Shown here piece by piece: positions 1 through 11,230 of a DNA stretch of 64,000 bases. A model generated the notes under the pieces. That model had not been told where the DNA came from. It saw only the letters and a list, made by a program, of their open reading frames with translations, and did no database searches. The number at the start of each line of letters is the position of its first letter. Position 1 is the first letter of the stretch. The stretch is from Symsagittifera roscoffensis (lineage: Eukaryota > Xenacoelomorpha > Acoela > Convolutidae), in the NCBI RefSeq assembly GCF_963678635.1, contig NC_087066.1, forward strand, positions 28,215,301 through 28,279,300, in the 5' to 3' direction. Made by a program: the position numbers and the translations under genes.

Positions 1-1205
1 TCAATAGGTAACGAACAAATGAGAACAGAGCAAACCAATCAAAAAATGCTATTTGAAGGAAGGCTGTGAAAGGTTGCCGTGTTTTTCACTTTTTCACCAA
101 TGCAATAAAGACAAAAAAAGAGAAATTTTTCACTAATGATAAAGGATCAACAGGATCAATCTACTTTGATTGAAAAATGAAAAGGAACTTTGGCCTGCAA
201 AAAAAAGTGGATTTATGGGTTATGAGTCAATTAAGTCCTTGATTAGATGGATTAAAAACTTAATCAAACATAAAATGAGAAGAGAACAGACAATTTGATA
301 CTTGCCAAACAAACAAAAAAACGGGACAATTTAATTTCGGACCCGCAGTGTTGATAGACGCTGATATTGTGGGTCAACTGGCTGTTAAAGCAGAAAATTA
401 TGTGAAAAGCTGTAGCAAATCATTGTGATCAATTACTGGTAAAAGGAACAATAAAAAAATGACAACACTAGATGTTCGAAAAATAGCTCAAGAAAGCCGA
501 AGTGAAAAAATCACGAGACAAGAAAGAGGAGAGGCAAAAATTACCAAAGAAAAATAGAAAAAAAGTATAAGAATTGAGATGGTCAGGACAGAAAGAGTAA
601 AAACAGTAACCATGGAGTGGCTAGTGGAGTTCAATGTACTTATTGATCATCGTCTCAAAGAAACGACACCTCTTCCGCATGAGGTAAACAAAAATTAGCA
701 TGGAAACATTTTTGTATGAGCTACATTAGTTATTGATTATTAATGCACTTATGTTACCAATCTAGTTATATAGTTCATATTTTAGTGAGAAATCTCAAGA
801 CGACGAAAAACTTCAACGAACGGTATGGGAACAAAAAAAGCGTCCCGGAAAGGAGAAGAAGAAAAACTAGGGAAACCAACAGTGAACAATCATCAATATT
901 TCTGAGAAGTCCTGAGGAAATGAAGTCGCGAAGCAAAGATTCAGAGTCTAAAACAGTGGTTAAATTGGAAACATAATCCAGGGAGCGGTCGACTACGGAT
1001 CATCCAGGGCAGCAGGAGGTGACGCGAACGTCTGCAATGCATTGTGTAGTGGAGCACTAACGAAAAAATAACAAGAACGCTGTAAATATGAGCAACAATG
1101 CGATATCAATATCAAACTCTACGAAAACAGGACTCGGTTAGCGAGCCCTATCCTTCATTATCGCCAAATCTGAGATTTCATACTAGAGTGCCCGGTTCGA
1201 GGTTG
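1..1205. other. Non-coding, A-rich left edge
   Basis: I see no gene here. The sequence is A-rich and low in complexity. The open frame at 743-976 is lysine/arginine/serine-rich with no recognisable motif, and I treat it as chance. Confidence 0.5.
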
Positions 1206-1812
1206 TGGATTTATGATCGATCGCCACCAAATCTTGGTATTTTCAGATTGCCGCGACCAAAAATGGACATTTTCGGACAGCCGCGACATAAATTTTGTAT
1301 TTTCAGAGTTTGCGAAACAAGGCACTGTGTCCGCGACCGGCTCGTCCGAAGGAAAATTAACCGCGGTCGAAAAATTAGTCGTAACGGTCAAAAAATTAAT
1401 CGCGGCCTTGTCAAAAAATTAGTCGCGGAGGTCGAAAAATTAGTCGCGGCGGTCGAAAAATTAGTAGGGGCGGTCAAAAAATTAGTCTCGGCATGGTCAA
1501 AAAGATAATCGCTCTGGTTGAAAATTTAGTCGCGTCAAGGTCGAAAATTTATTCGCGGCGGTCGAAAAATTAGTTGCGGCATGGTCTAATTTTTCGACCG
1601 CTGCGACTAACTTTTCGACCGCCACGATTAATTTTGTGACCACGACGACCAAATTTTTTGACTGAAGCGACTAATTTTTTGACCATCGCGACTAATTGTT
1701 CGACCACCGCGACTAATTTTTCGAGCGCCGCAACTAATTTTTCGACTTTGGATTTTCGGTCGCGGAATTAAAATTTCGGCGACCGACAAAGTCAAAAAAT
1801 TAGTCGCGCGGG
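1206..1812. repeat. Head-to-head arrays of a GTCG/AAAAATTAGT unit
   Basis: A unit of about 20 bp resembling GGTCGAAAAATTAGTCGCGG recurs in direct orientation from about 1360 to 1580. From about 1585 to 1750 it recurs in inverted orientation, and a last direct copy lies near 1790-1808. The turn-round point is near 1580-1590. More diverged CCGCGACCAAAA-type units extend left to about 1206. The two halves could fold into a long imperfect hairpin. A run of G follows at about 1824-1839. Open frames across the array are by-products of the repeat. Confidence 0.8.
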
Positions 1813-1839
1813 ACGTCCACTCGGGGGGGGGGGGGGGGC

Positions 1840-2287
1840 ACAAAGAGAAGAGTAGAGACGAAATCAAGACAAAATCTTCTTGTAGTCACGGAGAGAACAG
1901 CTTGAGAGCTGGAACCTGTTTAAACTTGTGGATTTGTCAACAGTGACGTTGCAGCAAACTTAGAGAAAACAATCATACTGGCAAGGTAAAAGGGCGCGTA
2001 GAATGTTGCCACGGATGATTTCGATAAAATGGCGTTAAAGGGATTGAAAAAGTGAAACAACCTCTGTTATGACACAAACAATTTGATACTCGCAATTTGA
2101 TTCTCCGCCATCAGTTGTTTGGACTCATTTTTTTAAATCGTTTTGATAAATCTACTTTAATAATCAAAATGACCAATTCAATAAAAAACTAAGCAACAGG
2201 TCGCAAAAAACGCTACAGACTTCTTGTTTAATTTTAGTGCACAGTGGTTATCAAATATAACATTTTATAAGTAGGAAACAAAATAGG
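1840..2287. other. Non-coding spacer
   Basis: AT-rich spacer between two repeat arrays. No gene or RNA signal seen. Confidence 0.4.
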
Positions 2288-2540
2288 TAATAAAACGAAA
2301 ATCATGTTTCAAAAGTTAGACAACGAAACGAAAATCATGTTTCAAAAAACAGGAAACTAAACGAAACCTAGGTACAAAACTCATGTTTCAAAAAAAAACT
2401 AGCTAACAAAGCGAAACTCATGTTTCAAAAAACTAGGAAACAAAACGAAACTCATGTTTCGAAAAATTAAATTACAAAACAAAACTCATGTTTCAAAAAA
2501 TTAGGTAACAAAACGAAACTCTCGTTTCAAAAAATTTGTA
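2288..2540. repeat. Minisatellite of about 34 bp around GAAACTCATGTTTC
   Basis: About seven imperfect copies of a unit resembling AACAAAACGAAACTCATG followed by TTTCAAAAAATTAGGT. Each unit carries the near-palindrome GAAAnTCATGTTTC. Copies differ by substitutions and short A-tract length changes. The last copy reads CTCGTTTC. Confidence 0.85.
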
Positions 2541-5222
2541 TTCCAAATTGTCATTGACGCTGGTAACAATGCTTGTTGGTAATCCCATTCACAATCAAAA
2601 AAAGTCAATATGTTGCTCAACTTGAACTTCAATGAATTTTCATTGAGAAATATATAAACAGGCAAAAACCCACCGAATGCCAAAGCCCTTCCAGTCACTT
2701 ATGGTGAATAAAATTACAGTGCTTCTGAAAAACCTTTGATTTGTGAAATCAATTTCTGTTTCAATAGAAGAATATGCTGCTCATTCATAATCTCAAAAAT
2801 GCTATAACTTTTTGCAATCCAACAGAGCAATTTTGGATTGAAAAACTTCAAACAAAATGCTGAAATCATACCAATCTTTAGCCTATCACGACTTGAACCC
2901 CTAGACAAGATATTAGCGCAAGTTTTCGAGTTGAATAACTATTTTTCTGATAGTTTTTTAAACGGTTATGTGTGCTCTTGATAATCAAAGTTTGCAATAA
3001 TTAGATGTTGCCACATAACCAGCGGTTGAGGTTATTTAGATTCGAAATTTTGTTTATTTCCAAAAAAAAAAAAAATTTGCCGCTTAGCCTAACTCACTAA
3101 ATAGTCTCAATAAAAGTGTGATGAAACTTTGTTATCGGATCTCGGCTTCGCCTCAACGTTGTCTCGACAGCATTCTCAGTGACCATGTTGACTCCACCCT
3201 GTCCCGATTATCATATTCTAAAGTTGAGTCTAGCTAAACTGGACAGACGAGAAATTAAGGTGTTGAGCGGGGTGATCAAATCGAAATGACTGCTAGAAAT
3301 TTCAACGACCAAATTTGGACCCAGGTGATGTCGTAATTCAATGAAATGACTACCAGTAAAACTGTATGTTTCGCAAAATTGTTAAATGTTTAATTAATAA
3401 ATTCAACCATTGCTTGACTTTTCATAAATAGAGACAAGACTGCTCGTTTATCGTAAAAATCCCTGAAATTTTCAAATGTATCGAATAATTTTCTAAAGAC
3501 AAAGTTTTGATAAATATATAAATAAATTCGTTTACGAATCCAGCACATTACAAAAGAAAAGATATTTATTTTATATGTACAATTATGGTAGCGCTGATTC
3601 GAATGGTCACCATAGGGCTTTAAGCTCGTTTGCAAATTCCATTTGAGAATAATTTTGGAAAATCAGAATCTAGATTTTTTCCTATTGAAACCTAAAACTT
3701 TGCACAAACCGTTTTTGTTGATGTAGATCGAGATAACAATTTTGTTGATCGCATAATGAGAAAAAGTCTAAGCCAGCTTTTGCAGACATAGGTCTCTAAT
3801 TTTATGAAGAAGAATTTAGTTGCTGAGCATTGTGTTATATTTAACAAAATGTTATAGTCCACTTTGACAATCTCATTGACAATCGCTCGCTGAATTATTT
3901 TTTCGTTAAAATTGTTCTTACAGATTGTGTTCGTCATTTTCTTATCCGTGTGTCGCTTAAAAGATGCCTACTTCTTACTTTCGATGATACGCATTTGTTC
4001 ACAATATCTAAATATTTTTCTCTTGTTGCTTTTGTTAGTTTTTTTTAAATGTTCGTATATATGTAGTTTTTTGTGTTTGAAAAACAAAAGTTATATTATC
4101 ACGCTAACTCAAAAAAAATTGTTTTTTCTTTTTGAGTCTCATAAAATAACCAAGTGAGTTTCGTACCATTGATTTAACTTCTATTGCGCTTTCTCTGATC
4201 AAAAATGCTGCATCTGTAGAAAATTTGCGTAACTTTTTTTCGCACTTTTTTTTCAGTTTTTTGAACTCGCACGAAGTTATCGAGAGTAATTTGAATTGGA
4301 ATTGTAAGAAGAAACAAGCCCCGATGAAGGTAAAAATAGAGAAATTTGGTGCCATGACTCATTTAGTTTCCGGTAAAAAAAAATAAATTCATCGCCAATT
4401 TTTTCCTTAAACTGTCATAGCAGCGATCTTTTTTTCTCGAAGTAAACGCTTTTTAAGAAAAGAATTTGGTAATCAGTGGTAGTTGGCTTTTGAATCTCAA
4501 AAAGCATATCAATCGTGCTCTCTGAGTGTTTTAATTGTCTGGTGGCATTAAGCGTTTATTTGTGCGTCAGGCTAAAAATATTGAAAGTTTCGAGAAGATT
4601 TTAAGTTGGAATGCTTTTCTTTTTAAGTTTTAAGGTGTTAAGTTTTGTTCTTCGCACACCAAATGCTTACCTTTTCTTGGGTATTTGTAGCTCGAGTAAA
4701 AAATTTATCAGCATCTCCAAGAAAAAATCAACCGCTTACAGTGGTGATTTAGAGAGAATTCTCAAATAGTTAGTAGTTTTTCCAGTTTAGTTCAAACTGT
4801 TAGTTGTTGAATTTTATCTGCTTAAGTTTTCAGTACAATTTCACCATTGATACTTGTTTCAATGGCACGTGTAGGTTTATTGATAATCAGGTAATTTAAA
4901 ACTGTTTGAATTCAATTATTCATACAACAACGTTTCCGTTACTACTAACGCCATCAGTTTGTTTCCAAGAATACTGAAATACCCTCTAAGTTCTTTGAAA
5001 TAACTTGATTTGTTTAATTTGTTTGCTCAAACATGTCTCGTTCACTTATCATGCAGAATTTTTGCTCGGAAAAAATATTGGGGTATCTGTTAGTCTATTG
5101 TAGAGCGTTATCTAGTTGATTGAATGAGTTAAGTTTTGAAAGTATTCATCGGAAATCGCTTCCTAAATTCAATTTGTAAACACTGGTATTCGATGGTTTG
5201 GTAATTTTGATAACCGATAATT
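2541..5222. other. Non-coding stretch
   Basis: AT-rich, with homopolymer A/T runs (for example near 3061-3075). Short frames on both strands have composition expected of translated AT-rich DNA. A short match to the dispersed family end (CAAGACTGCTCGT) occurs near 3434. Nothing else supported. Confidence 0.4.
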
Positions 5223-5283
5223 CTGCCTTACCGTCAGCCTTACCGTCAGCCTTACCGTCAGCTTTACCCTCAGCCTTACCGTC
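5223..5283. repeat. 12-bp minisatellite, five copies
   Basis: Five tandem copies of GCCTTACCGTCA. The fourth is altered to GCTTTACCCTCA, and the last is cut short. Confidence 0.9.
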
Positions 5284-5895
5284 TCTCTAGGGGTTAGTTA
5301 GAATATTTGAAAGAACTGAGTATTTGTTATTTCAGATTCGTTTAGTTGCACTTTATGCAAATTGCTTCCTGCATTAAAAAGAAAAATTTAAAGAAAATTT
5401 TATTACCATACGCCGTACCATAAACTATTAACCTTAGAATGCCAATATCAAACAAAAACTGCTAAATTTTCAGTCGTATACGGGATGAAGAGGATCAATT
5501 CAGTTGCTTCATTTCAATAGGGAACGATTATGAATGCGATATAAATGGCCACGCATAAAACGTTTGCTTAAAGAACTCATAGGTAATAAAAGAGAAAAAT
5601 TTACCACAGCAAGTTAGAAAATGTTAGCTTGAATCATTCTGAATTAAGTTTGGTAACAAAAATCCAGCTTCGTGATTCGCTGATAATTTTAGGTTAACAA
5701 ACAAAATCATGATCAATAGTTGATTTATTGCACGCTCGATAAAGCTTTTGTCTCCTGCGTGGGAAAAAAACAGAGGCATATGAGACAAAGTAAAGCAAGT
5801 TACTGTTGTCAAAATTGAATGAGTGAGCCAAAAAGTCTGACTAAAAATTGTAATATTCTTCAAAAAATTGGAAAAAGGCTGCATCGAAGTAGAAA
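5284..5895. other. Non-coding spacer
   Basis: AT-rich spacer before the first dispersed repeat copy. No supported feature. Confidence 0.4.
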
Positions 5896-6437
5896 CAAGA
5901 CTGCTCGTATCAAGGCGAAGCCCTGAATGTTCCGACTGCCTTTTAAGGTTTATGGAGCAGTAATTACATTAAAAATTAAATGAAATAAATTAGAATGAAT
6001 AATTTTTTTTTAATTTGGAATTTTTCATGAAAATTGACCCCCCCCCCCCCCACACACGACATATAAAGTACAAAAGGATAGTTTTCGCTCCTTGTAACAA
6101 ATCATTTATGGCAAGTAGGCTTCTTTCAACCAATTTGGAAAGATTTTTTGTACGGATTAACTCTCCGCTTACGCGTTAAAAGCGCGAAATAAATCGCGCG
6201 TTAATTGTTCCAAATCGGCCGAAAGTGCAATCTTTACACCTTCGTAACTTTACAAAAAATGATCACAGGTGAAATATTTTTTCAAATTTAAGCTCAGTAC
6301 AACAATACCTTTTGAATGATATTAAGAAGTTTCGTCAAAAATGGCTAGTTAGAAAATCAAAATTTGTCTGAAGAAAAAAAAACCCACCCCGAGCACAAAT
6401 ATTCCGTTACTTTCCTGTCGAAAGTCGGAACAATAAC
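5896..6437 (+). repeat. Dispersed repeat family, copy A
   Basis: Opens with CAAGACTGCTCGTATCAAGG, followed by a GGGCTTCG-type short hairpin (GGCGAAGCCC). It closes with GAAAGTCGGAACAATAAC. Near the ends, TGTTCCGACT (about 5929) and AGTCGGAACA (about 6423) form a 10-bp inverted pair. The interior holds a conserved palindromic block rich in CGCGTTAA and GCGCGAAATA. Related copies lie at 34906-35450, 35640-36594, 59731-61248 and 62110-62940. No protein is encoded. It abuts the retroelement remnant that starts near 6441. Confidence 0.8.
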
Positions 6438-6461
6438 TCATTTTATTAGCTGCATAAGAAA

Positions 6462-6913
6462 TTAGGTAAACGTCGCTTCTATGGCTTGGTTTGGCTTCAG
6501 TTTATTTTTTCGATCCAGAAAAATCGGCACTTTTGCCTGGTTAATTAAGATCTCATTAAGAGGTTTCTTTTCATACTTCCTTTCAGGATCTTTGATCCTA
6601 ATCAACCCGTCGTTGAGGTCGATCGTGACATCAAATTTGCGTACGAAGTCCCTCCCCAGGATGAATTGATCGGATTCATCCAAATTCTCTGCCACCAGGA
6701 AGCTCATCCAAAGATGTCTTCGATTTAATGTCCATCTACTCTCATTAGTCTTGGACCTCTTGTCATGAGCAGCGCTCGCAATGCCCTGGAGTACAAGTTG
6801 GGATCCTTCTCCCTCACGTAGTCCGCATAAATGTCCAGGTGTACCAGCGTGATCTCAGTTGGTTCACTCAAGTTCTTGACCACCTGGTGTCCTGCGACTG
6901 AAATAATGGACAT
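6462..6913 (-). pseudogene. Retropepsin fragment, active site lost
   Basis: The frame 6462-6707 carries QFILGRDFVR and a following FDVTIDLNDGLIRI stretch, typical of the C-terminal half of retroviral-type aspartic proteases just past the second hydrophobic-Gly motif. The preceding frame (6725-6913) ends RALRALLMTRGPRL, where a catalytic LL-D-T/S-G would be expected. The aspartate is not readable and a stop and frameshift follow. The polyprotein would continue to reverse transcriptase, but nothing of it follows. Confidence 0.65.
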
Positions 6914-6968
6914 TGTCTTTGTTCCTTCTTTGTCATGCCAAAGGTTTTACCCGATATAACAATTAGCT

Positions 6969-7819
6969 TTAGTCCCCGTTTTCTGTTTGTCCTTTTCTTT
7001 CGTTATTTTGCCCCAGAATGTCAATTTTTTCCCGAAGATCTGTGCTTTCTAAATCCGACCTTACCCATTTCTCAACTTTCTTCGTGGCTAGCTCCTGCTG
7101 GACATTCTGTAATGCAGTTCGTGCCGCTAAGCCATAATCCACCTTGAGCGGGCAGGCCGACTCTACCTCCATGCTCGAGGCTATCACCTCATCATGCAAG
7201 GTCCTCACCTTCTTAGTCGTAAATGTGCTCGGTGTCGCCTCTTTTCTCCGAGACTCAGCTTCGTTCATCAGACGTGCTCGGCTGGCTTTGACGCCCGAAA
7301 GCGCCTCTTCATGGCGGGGATGTTTCGCGTCCGCCACCGCATCCCAAAATTGAGTGCAATCCGACTTGAAGCGTCCTTCCAAATTGCAGAAGAAGCACTT
7401 TGGCCCATACTTCATTATGAGTCGTCTCACGTACTCGCCGTGGTACTCGTCTTCACCTTCTTAGTCTTAAATATGCTCGGTGTCGCCTCTTTTCTCCGAG
7501 ACTCAGCTTCGTTCATCAGACGTGCTCGGCTGGCTTTGACGCCCGAAAGCGCCTCTTCATGGCGGGGATGTTTCGCGTCCGCCACCGCATCCCAAAATTG
7601 AGTGCAATCCGACTTGAAGCGTCCCTCCAAATTGCAGAAGAAGCACTTTGGCCCATACTTCATTATGAGTCGTCTCACGTACTCGCCGTGGTACTCGTCG
7701 GTCGCATCAACGTCGTCGAGAAAGTAGCCTATCGCTTTAACGTTCTGCTTGTAATTAGAACAGGCGGAAACATGGTGGTCCATCGAGCCACAATTAGCAC
7801 ATGAATTCCTCTTATCCAC
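6969..7819 (-). pseudogene. Gag nucleocapsid with CCHC knuckles, partly duplicated
   Basis: Two overlapping minus-strand frames. The upstream one (7427-7819) holds a good knuckle, CANCGSMDHHVSAC (C-x2-C-x4-H-x4-C). It then has a second knuckle, CFFCNLEGRFKSDC, in which the expected histidine is arginine. The downstream frame (6969-7430) repeats the second knuckle and the following FWDAVADAKHPRHEE segment because of the 248-bp tandem duplication, then continues into a charged linker. The duplication length is not a multiple of three, so it shifts the frame. Such knuckles bind retroelement RNA; this copy cannot make an intact Gag. Confidence 0.75.
7206..7701. repeat. 248-bp tandem duplication inside gag
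   Basis: 7206-7453 and 7454-7701 are nearly identical, differing at a few positions (TCGTAAATGTGC versus TCTTAAATATGC near the start). They are directly adjacent. Low divergence says the duplication is much younger than the other damage in this retroelement, or an assembly effect. Confidence 0.9.
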
Positions 7820-7897
7820 GTCGTCACGAGGTCTGTACCAACTGGAGTTCGCGCCAGTGTTTGTTTCGCTGTAGTTGCCATAATTGCTGTAACAGTT

Positions 7898-10046
7898 TTA
7901 TGCCCTCGGTTTTATGAGCAAGTACTCACGCGACTTCCTACGCAAATCATCGGGCGTGGGTACCTGGTCAAGCGACAGGGTGAAGTGTGTGGCCAGCATG
8001 GTTTTCAGCTCATCAGTCTTTACTACATCCATGAACTTCGAGGCGATCGCCAAGTTTCGCTCCGATATTCTCTCATCGGGACTGCTCCTCCTTCTGAGTA
8101 ATTCAAGGTCGTCAAAAAAATTTGTCTTTGGATTCGCCATCTCATTGACGCCTCTTTTCAAACTTCAACATAGCTTGATGCCCTTGTACACCAGAGCCGA
8201 AACGATTCAGCAGGATGTCGAATATCTTGAGAGCGCTGTCTCGTTCATTGGTCCTTTTCGCCATTACACATCTTAGGGCGGTGCCCTCTAGGTTGCTTGT
8301 CAATGCGCTGCATTTTGTTTCTTTGAGAGGTTCTCTTCTTCAAAATGCAATTTCATCACCATTATCCAAGTGCCGATGCAGCCATCTGACTCGTCCTTGT
8401 ATGAGTTCGGCTTTTTGAGTGTCCTCCATGACCTCTCTCCTCTCTCGGTTGACTTCGAGAGCTTGGTTCAAGATATCTATTCAGAGGCTCAAACATCGAA
8501 GCATACATCGTTTTGTCCTGCGCGATCGTAGTCAGAACTGGGCAATCGTGTCTCCGGGGTGGCATCCGCTTCCGGCGGGACCGGGTTTGTCCAAACTGGC
8601 CTCGATGGGGCTGCCCTCGGCCGCGCCCTATGCGTAGATTCGTAATTCGTTCTCGAACTTGGCTGGGCCCCGGCATAGCTTCGTACTCCGCCTCCATCAT
8701 TTGCCTGGCGTGAGCGCTCCCTTGGGGAGGAACGCTCCTCCCGATTTTTACCATTCAAGATCTCGTCATGCTACCGCGTCATCAGGTCAGATTTGGCATC
8801 CAACCTCTTCTCCAGGCTAGTCATTGCATGAGCATAGGGATTGTCGTGATTGTTTAATAGTCGCTCGATCTCTCTTGTCATCTTAACTTCTCTTTCCTCT
8901 GACTCCTTGGTTGCTTGAGCCAAGCTCACCGCTAGGCATTGATCGGTGTTACCAATCAATTGAGCCTGATCGACTCTCGCCTGCGACTTTACGTTTGTTA
9001 GCTCATCTCGCAATTTCTCTTGACCCTGGTGAGCTCTCTTGTCGACTCAATCTATTCTCTTAGTCATGTCCCGTCGCAGCTCTTCAAGGCCTGTCATTAC
9101 GCCAGCAAACATGTCACTTATATCGCCAGCCGCCCCCGATACTGGGAAGGGACCCAGAGAAGATGAGGTCAACTGGGGTTGTAGCCTCTTACTTGATGAC
9201 GCGCCGCGCTTCTGCGTGCCCATCGACATCATCAACCTGTCGAACGTCGAGGATATCAGACATCGGCCTGGTCGGTGAGTTGGACAACGCTTTCTTGCTC
9301 CTATCATTCCTTGGGCACGGCGTGAAGTCCACATCCGAATGAGCTATATCCGGATGGTCATAACTGGAAGATAAAACCTGAGTTTGTAGTGACGCCATAC
9401 GCTCGTCATACAAAGACTTCCAGCTTTTCTTGACTTTTGAACTCGTTTGTTCCTCATTCGGACTTATACTTGACATCATCGCATTCTTGCTCGGCTTGAC
9501 TAAAGACGATTGTTCTTTTCTCCACTTGTTACTCTTAGTCTTTGATTTGGACATTCCCCTGAACAATAGTTCTTCTCGCGGTTCAACCTCGGAACGCTCC
9601 GAGGCCTCCACAGTTCTTTCAACTTCCTCCCGTTCAAAGTCCTTGCCTGGCTCTTCCAGGTCCGCGTGATGGTGGCAGTGGGGTCGGATCAGCGTTTGCT
9701 CCCCTTCCTTGAAGGAGTCCATAAGCGTCTCGCTCGCCTGTCCGGTCTCAACACTTCGCCCTTGATTGCCATCGAGGTTCTTCTCGCTTCTTAGTTTCAT
9801 TCTGCTCACTGAAAGATCAGCTTGACCTTTAGTCGTTGCTTCGTCAGCAAAAACGTCGGAAATGCTGCTAATCGTTGATTGGCTACGCCGTGTTTGGAAT
9901 TTTTGTGTAGTCCCCGTACTCAGCCTGAGAATCTTAGTTGTTGCCCCTAACGAGTCTCTGCGCTGCATGCTAGGTGATAAAAAAATTTGACGGCAATGCA
10001 CAAGTTTCAAAATTGAGTTCGAAAAAATTTTCTCAAGTCTACTCAC
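7898..10046 (-). pseudogene. Gag N-terminal and capsid-like region
   Basis: Minus-strand frames in order: 9189-10046 (285 codons, serine- and charge-rich, no ordered domain seen), 9047-9334, 8771-9013 (heptad-like coiled coil with alternating hydrophobic and charged residues), 8362-8758 (arginine/proline-rich, two frames mixed), and 7898-8161 (helical segment with FDDLELLRRR and ERNLAIASKFMDVV). The frames change several times, so indels have accumulated. Order and composition match a retrotransposon Gag upstream of the zinc knuckles at 6969-7819. The upstream LTR was not identified. Confidence 0.55.
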
Positions 10047-10440
10047 TCGAGTCCTCTAGTATTAAAAATACACCTTCGATCTCGTAGAGATACTATAAGT
10101 GACTCAGCTCAAGCTACTCAAAGGGCCTACTTAGTGTTTAGATATTACCGACTCTACTCAATCACCTAGTGTAACAGTATCACAAAGTCTTCACATGATA
10201 TAGTCAATACACAAAACACAATTGATAATCAGATAAGAATATCCTATAGGTGACAGCGACCTTTCGTTCAGTATCAATTTTACCGCCACACTCGTATCAA
10301 ATTACTGCCTCGTTTGAGATCAAACAATATTTTATAAAAGAGCAGTGATGGTTTCAGTATCAGATAATTAAAACTTAGTCTTAAAGAAAAAGACTTCACT
10401 CAATTGGAACACTCCAAAAGAACGAAGCCCAGGACACTGT

Positions 10441-10726
10441 CTTCTCAAGAGAGTGAGTATTTGCCTAATACACTCACCGAGGTCTTCTTTTAGGTGTCCT
10501 GCGAATGCCCGAGCTCTCCTACCAAGTAGCTCAAGACAACCTCTGACCGAAAACTTTCAAAGTCTATGAAAAAATTCTCCCACACCGGGGCCGCCCCAAG
10601 TGCACGAGAGCAGGGAACAACTTTTCTTCTCAAGTGAGTGTGTATTTGCCTAATACACTCACCGAGGTCTTCTTTTATGTGTTCCCGGACTGCCCGAGTT
10701 TTCCTATTAAGTAGCTCAAGGCAACA
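10441..10726. repeat. Direct repeat of about 100 bp with internal hairpin
   Basis: 10441-10540 and 10626-10726 match closely (CTTCTCAAG, then TTTGCCTAATACACTCACC, then GAGGTCTTCTTTTA). In the second copy GTGAGTGTGTATT pairs with AATACACTCAC across a short TTGCCT loop. Function unknown. Confidence 0.75.
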
Positions 10727-10969
10727 ACACAACCAAAATAACAATCTAAAAAAAACTTTTTTCGGGTACTTCTGAGGAACCCGATCTAGAATCCAAAGTT
10801 GATCACAAATTTCCGGGTCAAATGGGCTCCTACAATCCTAATATGCACGCCCGTTGGTAGTTGACCTTTTATTCCGACTCTAAATGGATATTTTAGTTGC
10901 TCAAATTGCCCCGCAAGGTACCCCGCAGGGGCTTAACTGAGGGTTGTTAGGGGGCTTAAGTCAGTCCGG

Positions 10970-11230
10970 AGGGTTACTTCGGAGGGTTGTTAAGACACTT
11001 GCCTTACTCCGGAGGGTTACTTCGGTGGGTTCCTTCAAAATTCCAAATTTTTCAAATCTCACTCAGGAGGGTCTCCAACTAGTCTCAGAAAGAGTCAAAA
11101 CAAGCTAAATTCTCTGTGGGGGGTTGTTTTAACTTCTTTGGAGGGTTTCGAGGAAAAATTCCACTAAGGATGGTTGCTAAAGGGCTTAGCTGACTCCGGA
11201 GGGTTACTTCGGAGGGTTACCCAAAAATCA
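10970..11230 (+). repeat. Interspersed CGGAGGGTTACTT repeats
   Basis: The word GGAGGGTT and close variants recur many times here, often as CTCCGGAGGGTTACTTCGGA. Both orientations occur sparsely to the right (for example AACCCTCCGA near 11386 and CGGAGGGTTG near 11782). Spacing is irregular. Confidence 0.7.

Larger units (their letters stand above)
6441..10046 (-). mobile_element. Decayed LTR-retrotransposon gag-protease remnant
   Basis: Read on the minus strand from about 10046 down to 6441, pieces of one retroelement polyprotein appear in order: a charged gag N-terminus, a coiled coil, a basic proline/arginine-rich linker, a capsid-like helical segment, CCHC zinc knuckles, and the C-terminal half of a retropepsin. 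Pieces are in different frames and separated by stops, so the copy is dead. Reverse transcriptase and everything downstream are missing; the remnant stops where repeat copy A begins. The tract is clearly richer in G and C than its flanks. The protease fragment is of the Ty3/gypsy-like or related kind. The exact clade cannot be set without RT. Confidence 0.75.

Noticed and set aside
2288-2540. Regular repeats that might suggest a CRISPR array
   Set aside because: Units are contiguous with no unique spacers, and the genome is eukaryotic.
6481-6669. Plus-strand 62-codon frame
   Set aside because: Antisense of the retropepsin fragment.
7144-7804. Plus-strand frames of 69-135 codons repeated in tandem
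   Set aside because: Antisense shadows of the minus-strand zinc-knuckle region and its 248-bp duplication.
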